A stretch of 64,000 nt of DNA, taken from Bathymodiolus brooksi (taxonomy: Eukaryota; Mollusca; Bivalvia; Mytilida; Modiolidae). Within the stretch, counting starts at the first letter, position 1. The number at the start of each line of letters is the position of its first letter. Shown one piece after another: positions 46,101 through 56,939 of this stretch. The position numbers were made by a program, and so were the translations under genes. The DNA is taken from contig OY804583.1 in NCBI GenBank assembly GCA_963680875.1, forward strand, positions 32,291,331-32,355,330, in the 5' to 3' direction. Under the pieces are notes generated by a model. That model saw only the letters and a list, made by a program, of their open reading frames with translations. It ran no database searches and had not been told where the DNA came from.

Positions 46101-47490
46101 TGGTCGTTCACCAAGTGTTGTAAAAGTTTAAGTATTGTATGAAAAGTGGATTGTGTGTTTATATACAACAGCTGGTATAAACTATTTTTAGCATAAATTA
46201 TAAATCAAAATTTATTTTCATAATGACATTGACCTCAAGTTATTTTTATTACTAATTTACAACCTGTCATACATTACAAGTGAATTACCTACTGCCTACA
46301 TGTATGTAATTATAAAGTAAAGATGTTAGACAATCCAATTTTTGGGGGTTTACTGTGCATTTACCATGCCACAGACTAACTGTCCAAACCATCCCCCAGT
46401 GTCAAAACTTAATATGAACCAAATTTAGCAGGAATAGTCCTAGGGTGGATCCCATTCTAAATTTTATCTCATATGTCCCAACTCCATCCAAAATGGTTGT
46501 CATTCAGAGTTCGTGAAATTGTCAGTCCTGTCAGATATGACCAGCAAAATTTAGGCAAATTTTGAAAAAGACTGACACAAGGTTGGTATTTTGCAATAGA
46601 AAATTAATGAGGACTGACATTATTTTAACAAGGACCACCAAGCCCATATGCAATTTTGCGAACTCTTGTCATTACTAAAAATAGAAAATTCTTGAATGGA
46701 CCAAAGACGTTTTATTTGAAACCAGAACTGGTTCAAATTTCAATAATGAGGGCATAATAAAGAACCCTGGCTTTAACGTATTTTTCTGATTTTTTTCCCC
46801 CGTCAAGTTTACTACGATTTTGTCGTTTTTAGAAATAAGGCACATTTAAGCCAAAAACAATCTTTGAAAAATTTGCTACATGTACATGTACCGGTATGTA
46901 CGTATATGAAACCACTGAACAAATTTGAATCAAACTTGACAGGAATAGTCCTTGGGTGGACCATATTTGTAAATATATACAGTCCTCGAAATGAAAATTT
47001 GAATTTACTGGTCCGAATAAAATTCTTGAATTTATTTTATATATACATGTATATCTAAATAAAAACTGAAAAATTTACTGGTCCGAACAAAGTTTTACTG
47101 GTCTTGGACTGGAGGAACAGTGCTCATCGTGAGGACTGTAAATATCTGATTGGTATGACCTCTATCCAGGATGGCTACCATTACTAAGAATAGAAAATTC
47201 TTAAATTGACTCTACTTTCCTTATTTCCAACCAGAATCTGCTTAAATACTTAGCTTAATGAAAAAACCATTATGAAATGTGGACAATTGTCATCTGTAAA
47301 ATTCAAACTAATCTGTGATAATATTTTTTTGCAGACGAAAACAGCGTTACAGGCCATGACAATATTTTCTACTTCACCTTCACCAAAGAATATAAAGAGT
47401 GCTCATGAAACATTTTCAGACAGTATCAAAAGTATACTGAGAACGCAGACCTCCATGGAAGATATTCAGTCATCAGTTACAGAGACGTAA
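42741..47490 (+). CDS. LRAT/PLAAT-like (NlpC/P60) domain protein, 2 exons, catalytic residues substituted
   Basis: Exon 42741-43196 (152 codons) splices at CAG/GTGAGG to exon 47335-47490 after TTTTTTTGCAG, giving a 203-residue protein. The exon-1 product matches the LRAT/HRAS-like suppressor family in order: RPGDLIEI (residues 38-45), SDWGIYFGKGEVVLL (51-65), VNNKK (95-99), NSEHYVTEWKYG (135-146) and SDQ (150-152). Known members are thiol acyltransferases/phospholipases using two His and one Cys. Here HW is DW (Asp52), VVHL is VVLL (Leu64) and NCEHF is NSEHY (Ser136), so all three catalytic positions differ. There is no signal peptide and no C-terminal hydrophobic anchor of the PLAAT type; the tail is Ser/Thr-rich. 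The start is the first in-frame ATG before the conserved region. Family assignment is confident; loss of thiol catalysis is inferred from residues. Confidence 0.87.
43292..45236. mobile_element. TIR element of 1.95 kb with CAGTCAAAC termini, in the LRAT-like intron
   Basis: CAGTCAAACCTGTTTTAAGA starts it and the inverse of CAGTCAAACATGCCCACC ends it, with TA on both sides. Minus-strand frames inside (for example 43878-44321, 147 codons) match nothing I recognise. It is probably a decayed Tc1/pogo-type element. Confidence 0.55.
45917..47138. mobile_element. Inverted-repeat element with about 150-bp arms
   Basis: CAGTCCTCATGATGAGCAC at the left is mirrored by GTGCTCATCGTGAGGACTG at the right, and the arms continue inverted through GACCAGTAAAACTTTGTT and CAAATTTTC...CGAGGACT (45917-46071 against 46982-47138). 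The centre contains fragments of the AAAATAGAAAATTCTTGAAT bivalve repeat. No ORF is seen. Confidence 0.65.
47335..47490 (+). CDS. LRAT-like gene, exon 2 (C-terminal tail and stop)
   Basis: After a poly-T/GCAG acceptor the frame continues phase 0 as TKTALQAMTIFSTSPSP and runs 51 codons to TAA at 47488-47490. The tail has many Ser and Thr and no membrane segment. The last codons (SVTET) and the stop already belong to the first unit of the 44-bp tandem array that forms the 3' flank. Confidence 0.78.
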   Translation, partial: TKTALQAMTIFSTSPSPKNIKSAHETFSDSIKSILRTQTSMEDIQSSVTET

Positions 47491-47776
47491 TTTAATTGAA
47501 ATGGTCCACGTCGCTATCGGTTACAGAGATGAAATTTGATTGAAATGGTCCACATCGCTATTGGTTACAGAGGCTTAATTTGATTGAAATGGTCCACATC
47601 GCTATCGGTTACAGAGGCTTAATTTGATTGAAATGGTCCACATCGCTATCGGTTACAGAGACGAAATTTGATTGAAATGGTCCACATCGCTATCGGTTAC
47701 AGAGGCTTAATTTGATTGAAATGGTCCACATCACTATCGGTTACAGAGACGAAATTTGATTGAAATGGCCCATGTT
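47472..47776 (+). repeat. 44-bp tandem array overlapping the LRAT-like stop codon
   Basis: About 6.5 copies of a unit reading ...GGTTACAGAG..., TTTGATTGAAATGGTCCACA and TCGCTATC follow one another with few differences. The first unit supplies the last coding residues and the stop; the rest would lie in the 3' untranslated region. Confidence 0.85.
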
Positions 47777-48317
47777 GCTAATTCATAACTGTGTTTTTTA
47801 ATCCTAGTTTTAAAGGTGGATGTAGTTAATCACTGGCGTGTGGATGTGGATAATTGCTGAACCTGATGTTACAGAAGACTACTGTTTAGAGTCGATTAAT
47901 GTGGAGATATCTTTTTATACCGTCCTTGATATTAATAGTACATTATTTTGTATACAATTGTCTACAGTACAGAGACATGGAATGATAAATCGCTCATCTT
48001 GGTGATATGACCTTTTTATTATGGGTATACCTTTTGTTCTGTATAAGATATGTCAGTATCACTAAAAAGAGTGATACGTCTATCACAGTGATTTATTATA
48101 CTATGCCTTCAACTGTACTTGTATCTGTAAAAAAATGCACTTATGTTTTTTTTTTAGCATATTTTTTTGTTTCAGTTGTTGTTCTAAGAAATAATTTAAT
48201 CTGCTGAGAATATCAATATAAAAATACCGGTAAAATGGACATAGTTAGCTTTAATTATGACATCACAAATTAGGCTTCATTAAATATATAAGCTCAAACT
48301 TACATCATGTTCGTTCA

Positions 48318-48335
48318 TTCAATTTCAATAAAGCT
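48318..48335 (+). terminator. Candidate polyadenylation signal for the LRAT-like gene
   Basis: CAATAAAGC lies about 0.84 kb after the stop codon in the same strand. A near-duplicate (TTCAATAAAGATTTC) occurs at about 48655 on the far side of a SINE. The assignment depends only on position and hexamer. Confidence 0.35.
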
Positions 48336-48369
48336 TTCATACATGTACATCTTCATCACCATACATACT

Positions 48370-48631
48370 GGGGGCCGTCGTGATCGTATGGTAGTTGGAT
48401 TTATGACTACCTATGGCTATGCAATCAGTGCCTATCACCACTAACGTTGTGAGTTCAAATCCTGTTCAGGCGAGGTGTAATCGATACATTATGTGATGAA
48501 GTTTGTCAGTGACCTCCGGCAGGTCAGTGGTTTTCTCTGGGTTCTCCAGTTTCCTCTACCAAAAAAACTGACCGCCGTGATACAACTGAAATATTGTTGA
48601 AAGTGGTGTTAAGCACCATAAACCAACCAAT
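48370..48631 (+). mobile_element. SINE flanked by a long direct duplication, 3' of the LRAT-like gene
   Basis: The element runs from GGGGGCCGTCGTGATCGTAT to TGTTGAAAGTGGTGTTAAGC. On each side lies a related sequence of about 60 bp containing ACTTACATCATGTTCGTT and TTCATACAT...CTTCATCACCA, longer than a normal target duplication. Confidence 0.8.
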
Positions 48632-48844
48632 CAAACTTACATCATGTTCGTTAATTCAATAAAGATTTCATACATCTTCATCACCACACATATAACATCA
48701 TATATTATCATTATGCAATTTAATTGCACTGTGAATGCATTTTTTTATAATAATGTTTTGATGCCATTTATTACATGTACTAGCACCAAGTACACCTTAA
48801 ATACATGTAGCACTTGTCCTTCTTTGTTATTAACTATTTTTTCC

Positions 48845-49070
48845 ACATTTAAATCTTCTCCTGCAAAACTGCTTAAACAAATGGAACCAATGTTTGCATG
48901 CTGGATGGTCCTTGAGAGGAGGAGATTCAGATTTTTACAAGTGAATTTGATCATTAATGAGAAGGGGCTAATAGAGGGTGGGGGTTAAGTAAATCTTAAC
49001 AAAATGTGCAATAAATGAAATCTTCTCTACTAGGCGAAAATTATAGGCTCATGTGAGTCTCTTGTTCATA
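48845..49070 (+). repeat. Degraded fragment of the bivalve dispersed repeat
   Basis: ACATTTAAATCTTCTCCTG and GGATGGTCCTTGAGAGGAGG match the family's unit sequence, but the copy is short and diverged. Confidence 0.45.
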
Positions 49071-49561
49071 TTGTCTCATTTGAATATCACTATTCATGGT
49101 CTGCATGTTAAGAACATAAAATTTCATTATCAGTAACTAGTGCTTCATTTTTACATATAGTGTGTTATGGTGACTTACAGAAGGGCTGTATCTAAGTATC
49201 ATAGCATTACATATGTACTACATGTATAACACAACTGTATATTAAAACTGCATTTGTTTCTATGTTATAGATATTTTATTTAATTTAAATGCTCAAAAAT
49301 ATATATATATATTATAATTTTTTGTTCAAATTTAATTGTTTATTAAATGTAGTTTCAATGCTCACATTCAAGATTTTAAAAATTTATTATACATTGTTCA
49401 TTATATTTGTATGTCAAACAGTTATACATAATTCCTTGTTGTTTGTTTTTCCATTTTTTGTTTGTTATTTTTTTACTGTTTAATGTTGTCAAGGTAACGT
49501 AATACGTGCATGTAAAAAAAATGTATTTTCCGTAAAGAATAAATAAGAAATTATTTGGTAG

Positions 49562-51045
49562 TACCGGTGTCATATGGTATATTGAACCCGGGGTCGATTT
49601 ACCTATGATATTTTGACCCCGGGTTCAATTTACCATATGGTATTTTGACCCCGGGGTCAATTTTTTGTCATTGTATTTTGAACCCCCCCTCATTTCTACC
49701 AAAAGAGAGGAGTTCATAATACCATTAGAGAGGGTTTGATATATCATAGGTAGGGGGGTCGATATTCCATGGGCAGGGGGGTCAAAATACCATAGGTTGG
49801 GGGGGTCGATATACCATGGGTAGGGGGGTCAATATGCCATGGGTAGGGCGGTCAATATACCATGGTTAGGGGGGTCGATATGCCATGGGTAGGGGGTAGA
49901 TATACCATGGGTAGGGGGTCGATATACCATGGGTAGGGGGGTCAAAATACCATGGGTAGGGAGTGGGTTCAATATATATTAATAATTATGGTAGGGGGGT
50001 AATAAAATTTCCAAAAAATTTTCAAAATTTCAAAAATTTGATAAAATTTCAAAAAAAAATATAAATTAAAATAAAAATGTGAAAAAAAATTCAAATAAAT
50101 TTCAATATTTTGAAAATTTCAAAAAATTACAAAATTTTCATAAAATTTCAAAACTAACATATTTCATAAGATTAAAAAAAATACCAATGGTAGGCAGTTT
50201 GATATACCATGGACAAAAAATACAGACCAAATCCTGATCAATTGATATCAATGCCCATGGAATATTGAACTCCTTACCCATGGTATATCGACCCCCCTAC
50301 CAATGGTATATCGACCCCCCTACCAATGGTATATCGACCCCCATACCCTATACAATTATTGACTTTTAATGCAGTCTACTCATGACTATACAGACCTGGT
50401 CAATGAATGATTGACCGAGGCCAACGGCCGAGGTTAATCAATCATTGACCAGGTCCGTATAGTCATGAGTAAACTGAAATTATAAATCAATAACAGCTTT
50501 ATTTAATAATAAGGAATTTTTCACTTTTCAACAGTATATTCAACAAAATAGGCTACAATTGTTTTATCATTTTTCAAGATTATTTAAATGTTAAAATTTT
50601 GAAATCTTATGAGTTTTGAAATTTTATATATTTTTTTTAATTTTCAAAATTTGAAATTTGTTGACTTTTGAACTTTAATTTTTTTTTGGAAAATTTTGAC
50701 CCCCCTACCAATAGTATATTGACCTCCCTACCCATGGAATATCGACCCCACTACCCATGGTATATCGACCCCCCTACCTATGGTATTTTGACCCCCCTAC
50801 CCATGGTATATTGAACCCCTTACCATGTACCCATGGTACCATTTATATCGACCCCCCTATCCATGGTATTTTGATCCCCCTACACATGATATTTTGACCT
50901 CCCTGCATATCTTTTGATTAGAAATTTGGGGGGTTCAAAATACCTTGGGGGTTCAGTTTTCAATAAGGGGGTTCAATATACCATGGATGTAAATTGACCC
51001 CGGGTTCAATTACCATGGGGTTCAAAATACCATATGACACCGGTA
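49562..51045. mobile_element. 1.48-kb foldback element with opposing repeat arms
   Basis: TACCGGTGTCATATGGTAT at the left is mirrored by ATACCATATGACACCGGTA at the right. The left arm holds repeats of CCATGGGTAGGGGGGTCGAT and the right arm the complement, CGACCCCCCTACC...CATGG. The AT-rich centre contains a separate palindrome (50372-50478). No ORF is present. Confidence 0.75.
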
Positions 51046-51676
51046 GTTAATTATAAATTAATGTTAATATATAGTACAGATTTTTGATATCAATTGAAAT
51101 TAATATTTTTTGGGGTAAAATAACTATTATTAATTAAATTAGACATAAAATAGAATAATGACTAAATTTTGTCACAAACATTGATGAGGATTATTTTTTC
51201 CTGATATACTTTGCTTGTTTTTAAAAAAATGATTATGTTAGATTATTGATCTCATGAAGAGTACAACATATTTTAACAGTATTTTTCAAATGCTAGCTAG
51301 TAGAAAGATATAAAGCCATGTAAAATAATATAAAATGTATTATTTATCCAAAATTTTACAAAATAGTGTATAATTAGATTTTATGTTGTATATCGTTGCA
51401 AGAATTGAATTTCTTATGTTGTGCATCATATCAAATAACTGCTTTGTTACTAAAAACGTGAATTTAATGTTATTTAAAAGACATCGATTTTTGCTCATTG
51501 TTGATTGGTCTGAATGCCACAACTCACTGACAGGAAACAAGCTCACCACTCTAGTGGTAATGAATACTGATTCCATGACGACCATAGCCATGACGACGCC
51601 TCAATACATGACATTGTTATATCTGTACAGTTGTATATGTACATATTTTAGGTATTAATGGCGAATAGAGCAGTTA

Positions 51677-52025
51677 GGTTTATGGTGTATAACACCACTT
51701 TCAACAATATTTTAGCTACAATGTATATCGTGGCCTTCAGTTTTATTGATGGAGGGAAACAGAGTATCTGGAAAAAACCACCAAACTGTCACAAGTTACT
51801 GACAAACTTTATCACATAATGTTGTATATCAAGTACACCTGCCCATCCGGAACTCCTCGTGCCTTTCCCCAAGTGAACTTGTTTTTTCACTTGGGGAAAG
51901 GCGTGAGGAGTTCCAGATGGTACACCTGCCATGAGCCGGATTCGAACTCACAACTTTAGTGGTGATAGGCACTGATTGCACAGGTAGTCGTAAATCCAAC
52001 TACCATACGATAACGACCATGACAG
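51677..52025 (-). mobile_element. SINE, reversed, split by a 76-bp palindromic insert
   Basis: The reversed tail, body and head are complete, but the body is interrupted at 51844-51919 by an unrelated palindrome with an 11-bp duplication. Confidence 0.82.
51844..51919. mobile_element. 76-bp palindromic micro-element inside a SINE
   Basis: GTACACCTGCC is present on both sides (51833-51843 and 51920-51930). The insert is almost wholly a hairpin, CATCCGGAACTCCTC...CCTTTCCCCAAGTGAA against TTCACTTGGGGAAAGG...GAGGAGTTCCAGATG. Confidence 0.8.
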
Positions 52026-52398
52026 ATTAATAGAGTATTTTTCTAAGTGCAATATTTATTTAGGTTGAAAGCTCTGACATGTCCAGCACTTGTCCAAAGG
52101 TAGTAATTTAGGTTTTTTGTCTGGACGGAATTCAAATAAGAGAAATCCTTGACATTTTCATGTTGTTTATATTTTCTATACATAAGTAAGTAGGTTATCA
52201 TAAATATTTGAAACATTTTATGTTTATATTTACTTTAAGATAACCTAGATGCATTGTTTAGATTTTTGCATTAGATTTTGTAGACTATAGTATAGGTAAG
52301 AGTGATTACGAGGTCATGGAAAACCGGAACATTTTTGTTGTTGTCAGAAATGTACTTTGTAAATATTGTAATTTGGCGATCGTTATCTTCGATTGGTT

Positions 52399-52731
52399 TT
52401 TATACCCCCCGCAACGAAGTTGTAGGGGGGGTATACTGGTTTCACCATGTCCGTCCGTCTGTAGACAAATCCTATGTCATACGATAACTTGAGTTGTGTT
52501 TCTTAGAATTTTTTAAAATTTTATCAGGTGCTTACTGGTGAAGAGAGGAGGATCCCTTTGTTTTTTGACGATTTTCACTTTTGCCGTTCCAGAGTTATTG
52601 GACTTGATATGACGGAAAATAGGATTTTTGGTCGGAACAATCAGTAATGTTTTGGTTATGGAAATAGGTTGGACAGATGTGGAGAGCGGGGGGTATATCT
52701 TAGTGAGCTGTGCTCACAGTAATACTAGTTT
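52399..52731 (+). repeat. CCGTCCGTCC-family element
   Basis: It begins TATACCCCCCGCAACGAAGT and CATGTCCGTCCGTC, and ends with hairpin GTGAGCTGTGCTCAC then AGTAATACTAGTT. Confidence 0.75.
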
Positions 52732-52735
52732 TATT

Positions 52736-53439
52736 AAGAATTTGAAGCATTAAAAAGATATTGGGTGCTGTCCTATTTGGGCCACAAAATGATTTATTAA
52801 ATACTTGTAACTGAAAAAAAATTCATGATTATCTTGAATAAATGTGATAAGCAAATAAAATAAAGTTAAAACATTTTCTGACAGATCATTATGATGAAGT
52901 TGTTTATCAGTATGATGTCATGATGACATCAAAAACAACCATTTTGAAAAGATTAACAAATCTTATCAAATTCTTCCAAGGATTCTTCCCCTCGATTGTC
53001 ATATAATGTTACAATCCCTATATCAATTTAAAAAAAAATGGTTTTCTTTTTAAATAAAGACCTGGAACCCCACCTATAATAAAAATCAAAACTGACCCCC
53101 TTGAATTCCCTCGTGGAGAGGGGATTTTCATATGTTACAATCCTTCTATCAATTTAAAAAAAACAAAGCTGACACCTCCCCCCCACCCCCCCAAAAAAAA
53201 TTTGTTTAGTGAAATTACTGTGTCCATCCATTAACCATCTAGATACAGTATATATTGTGTCTCCTGATCTCGCTCTGTTGTACATGTATGTGGAAAAGAA
53301 TAGACAAAAGGTGTTTTTTACCAAGTACATGTATATTGTTGTGACGAATTTGATGTGAAAGTAGAATTGCTAAATTTCGCTCATATAAATAAAATATATA
53401 ACAGAAGATAAAAATTTGAATTCTTTTTTTAAATTTTAA
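52736..53439. other. No gene seen
   Basis: The stretch is AT-rich with a short direct duplication of TATCAATTTAAAAAAAA (53021 and 53147) and no coding signal. Confidence 0.5.
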
Positions 53440-54020
53440 ACCTGACTGCCACAATGTAACTGAAATATTGTTGAAAGTGGCATTAAAAAATGAAATCTTT
53501 TTGACAATTCATTTTAAAATACACAAAAAGTCTAATTTTTTATTTTCAGAGAAATTTTACTATAATCATGAAAATGCTGAATACAATAATTTTGTATTTC
53601 TTTTTTAGCCAAACTGCTGTATTTTACACCACAGAGAAATAATTAGTTGTAATTAATTGTTTTGTTTAATTGATGTTTTATGTTGTTAATTGAATTCTTT
53701 ATTGTTTATTCATCAATACTTACAACCGCCACGATATAACTGAAATATTGTTCAATGTTGCAAGTGGTGTTAAACACCATAACCCCCTCAATACTTACAT
53801 TGTAGCATGGTATGACTTTGAAATCTTTTTTTTTTTGTATATTTTGTTTTAATTATCTTCGTCCATTATTTTTTGCCACTTTTATACTTTTGTCTTTCCA
53901 TTGAACATTCTTCTACCCCTGTCCCGCTCTCCCCCTTTTCCATGTTGATTGTTTTTCATAAAAATGTCCGCCACAATATAACTGAAATATTGTCGAAAGT
54001 GGTGTTAAACACCATAAACT
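53440..54020 (+). mobile_element. Three isolated SINE tails
   Basis: AACTGAAATATTGTTGAAAG or close variants occur at about 53458, 53740 and 53980, each followed by GGCATTAAA or GGTGTTAAACACCATAA, without heads or bodies. Confidence 0.7.
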
Positions 54021-54863
54021 AACCCATAAAAAATGACTTGTTGCATTTCAATTAATACTAGTCAAATGTCATTTATAAGAGGGTCAACTGTCAAGCATGA
54101 AGCACCCTATTATCACTCTTTTTTTTTGTCGTGATTCACCAAACCATTGTCACATGAGTATTCTTATTTATAGAGTTCTTCATTCAAATTTGTCTTCAAG
54201 AGTTGTGGTCTATTATACCAAGTACCAATCGGCTATTATTCTATAGGCTGCAGCCCTAAAAAAAATTTCCAAGCTATGTAAATGTCGCTAAAACATATCA
54301 CAAGTAAAATATATTCAAGACAGGTACAGGTTAGTTAGAGGGTGGCTCTGTCTGAGGGGGCCATAATTTCATTATCCCAAATGGTCATAATCCGGCTCTG
54401 GTAACATATTATCGTTAACAACATTTTCATAGACTGCATTTTCATTACATTTCATATTTGCCTTGTAATTTTTGCCGTCATCACATTGTACCATTTTGTT
54501 ACAACAATCCTAGGCAATGAATGCATGATATCACTCTTAATATTAACATTTATTTTCTTGAAGGATTTTTCATAAATTATGTATTATTTATACTTATAGA
54601 ACAGAATCATTCATAACATTCAATGGTTTTTTTTTATCGTTTTCGTGCATGAGTGAGCATTTGATGCTCGTCCAGTTATAATATCTGTATCTAATTATAT
54701 TACGTGTGATATTTGGGTTATATTGTTATTGTTAATAAAATTAAAGAATTAATTCAAGTTCATTTTTACATAACATGTCCACATTTCAGAATAGCTTAGC
54801 AATTGCCACATATCTGATTACTTCATATTTGTTATGGGTGAGTGGGTTATTGTTGTTCAACGG

Positions 54864-55114
54864 TGGGGCTGTCATGGTCATGATCGTATGGTAGTTGGGT
54901 TTACCACTATCTATGCAACAGTGCCTATCGCCAATGAAGTTATGAGTTTTAATCCCCATAAGGTGAGGTGCACTCAATACTACATCATGTGAAAAAGTTT
55001 GTCAGTGACTTGCAACAGGTCAGTGATTTGCTCCGGGATATTCTGGTTTCTTCCACAAAAATAACTGACCGCGACGATATAACTGAAGTATTATTGAAAA
55101 TGGTGTTAAACATA
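54864..55114 (+). mobile_element. SINE flanked by a long direct duplication
   Basis: The element runs from GGGGCTGTCATGGTCATGAT to ATTATTGAAAATGGTGTTAA. Sequences of about 48 bp containing TGATTACTT and GTTATTGTTGTTCAACGGT occur on both sides. Confidence 0.78.
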
Positions 55115-55400
55115 GTCCTCCCACTCGTTACCTGATTACTTTGTTATGAATCAGTGAGTTATTGTTGTTCAACGGTAACAATTATCGCACGAAATGACCC
55201 AAATCTCTATATATACATGTACTCTTATACCAAATATTACAACGAAATTGTACCTAGCTCACTTCAAAGTCTTTGTATTTCGACAAATACCATGCAGACA
55301 TGTCCCAAAGTGCACACAACTGCTCATTAACTATAGTAGTTTAAGAAAAATAAAATCCAATAACTTTACTGACTAGAATTTTAACTTGAAAGTTTCTAAA

Positions 55401-55814
55401 ATTATACTCCCACTCGTAGAGAGGGGGCTATATTGCAATCACCTTGTCCGTCCGTTCACACTTTTGTAACAGATATCTCAGCTTCTACTGGAAGAAATGA
55501 TTTTATATTTGATATATGGCTTTGGCATGGTGACTTTTACTGTGTCTCCCCTTTCCAGGTTTACCGCACATCTACTTCCTGTTTACAGTGCGACTTAGAA
55601 TTTTTCATGTTTGCCGTAATGAAAACTTTCGTAACAGTTATCTCAGCTTCTACTGGAAGAAATGAATTTATATTTGATATATGGCTTTGGCATGGTGACT
55701 TGTACCGTGTCTCTCCTTTCCAGGTTTACCGTACATCTACTTCCTGTTTACCGTGCGACTTACAAATGAACGAGTGGGGGTATTCTTAGCACGACGTAGC
55801 GTGCAACATCTTGT
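55401..55814 (+). repeat. CCGTCCGTCC-family element with a 167-bp duplication
   Basis: It begins TTATACTCCCACTCG and TGTCCGTCCG, has two copies of a block with ATCTCAGCTTCTACTGGAAG, and ends with hairpin GCACGACGTAGCGTGC then AACATCTTGTTT. Confidence 0.75.
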
Positions 55815-55880
55815 TTCATTAAATGCCTACAGACAAGGGAGATAAATCTTGTATTTGGGTAGACAAATCTGTGTTATGTT

Positions 55881-56077
55881 GGTTTATGGTGTTTAACACC
55901 ACTTTCAACAATATTTTAGTTATATCGTGGTGGTCAGTTTTATTGGTGGAGGAAACCGGAGTACCTAGAGAAAATCACTGACCTGTCGCAAGTCACTGAC
56001 AAACTTTTTAGCATAATGTATCGCCTGAGTGGGATTCGAACTCGCAACTTTAGTGGCAATAGGTACTGATTGCACAT
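55881..56077 (-). mobile_element. SINE, reversed, 5' end missing
   Basis: Tail (GGTTTATGGTGTTTAACACC) and body are intact; the element stops at TGATTGCACAT before the head. Confidence 0.75.
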
Positions 56078-56459
56078 AAAAATTACATCAATGCAAAATG
56101 TTTCATGATACTGGTACCATTATGTCTGTCCCTTCATGTAAAAAGTTTTAAGTCGATTTAAATGTGTTTTCTTTCATGTACATCTAATGCAATATTGATT
56201 GAATATATTCGAAGTCAAAATTTTATGACAAAAGGCTGAATTAATATATAATTTGCAACTTTTAGAAAATGTTGTTATGTCAGAACCTAGTTATCTGATG
56301 TTTGTTTGTTGATGAATAACAAATAACAACTAAGATATGTTGCACTTGTAAAATAAAACGTAAAGTTTATGACGTCATAAGGTAATATCACCTTTGATCA
56401 TTATAAAAACCTAATAAAAAGGGAGATAACACTCAGTGATGACAATTATCTCACCTTTC

Positions 56460-56815
56460 CAAAGGCAATGCGAGCTTTTGCCATCACTTGTCGTCTGTCG
56501 TCCATTAACTTTCACATTTTAATCTTCTCCTCGGAAACCCCTCAGCCAAATGAATTGAAACTTGGTAGGAAGCATCTATGGAAGGACCTCTATAATGATT
56601 GCTCATTTCGTCCCGATCCATTAACAAACATGGCCGCCACAGGCAATTCTTGTTTCTGATTGGCCTATTTTTTTAAATCTTCTCCTCTAAAACTATTGAT
56701 CCAAATGAATTGAAACTTGGTAGGAAGCATCTATGGAAGGTCCTCTATAGAGATTGCTCATTTCGTCCCGATCCATTAACAAACATGGCCGCCACAGGCA
56801 ATTCATGTTTATGAT
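56460..56815 (+). repeat. Bivalve dispersed repeat, two 167-bp units
   Basis: Two units carry TTAAATCTTCTCCTC, AATTGAAACTTGGTAGGAAG and AACATGGCCGCCACAGGCAA. They are in the orientation opposite to the copy at 1-797. Confidence 0.7.
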
Positions 56816-56939
56816 TGTATGCTTCCTAAAAAAAATCTATTTTTCTGTGGAAAGAGAGATAACTTTAATTTAAATATTGACATTTACTTTAGTATAATAC
56901 AGTTAAAATGAATCTGTATAAGCAAATGTGACCGAGATA

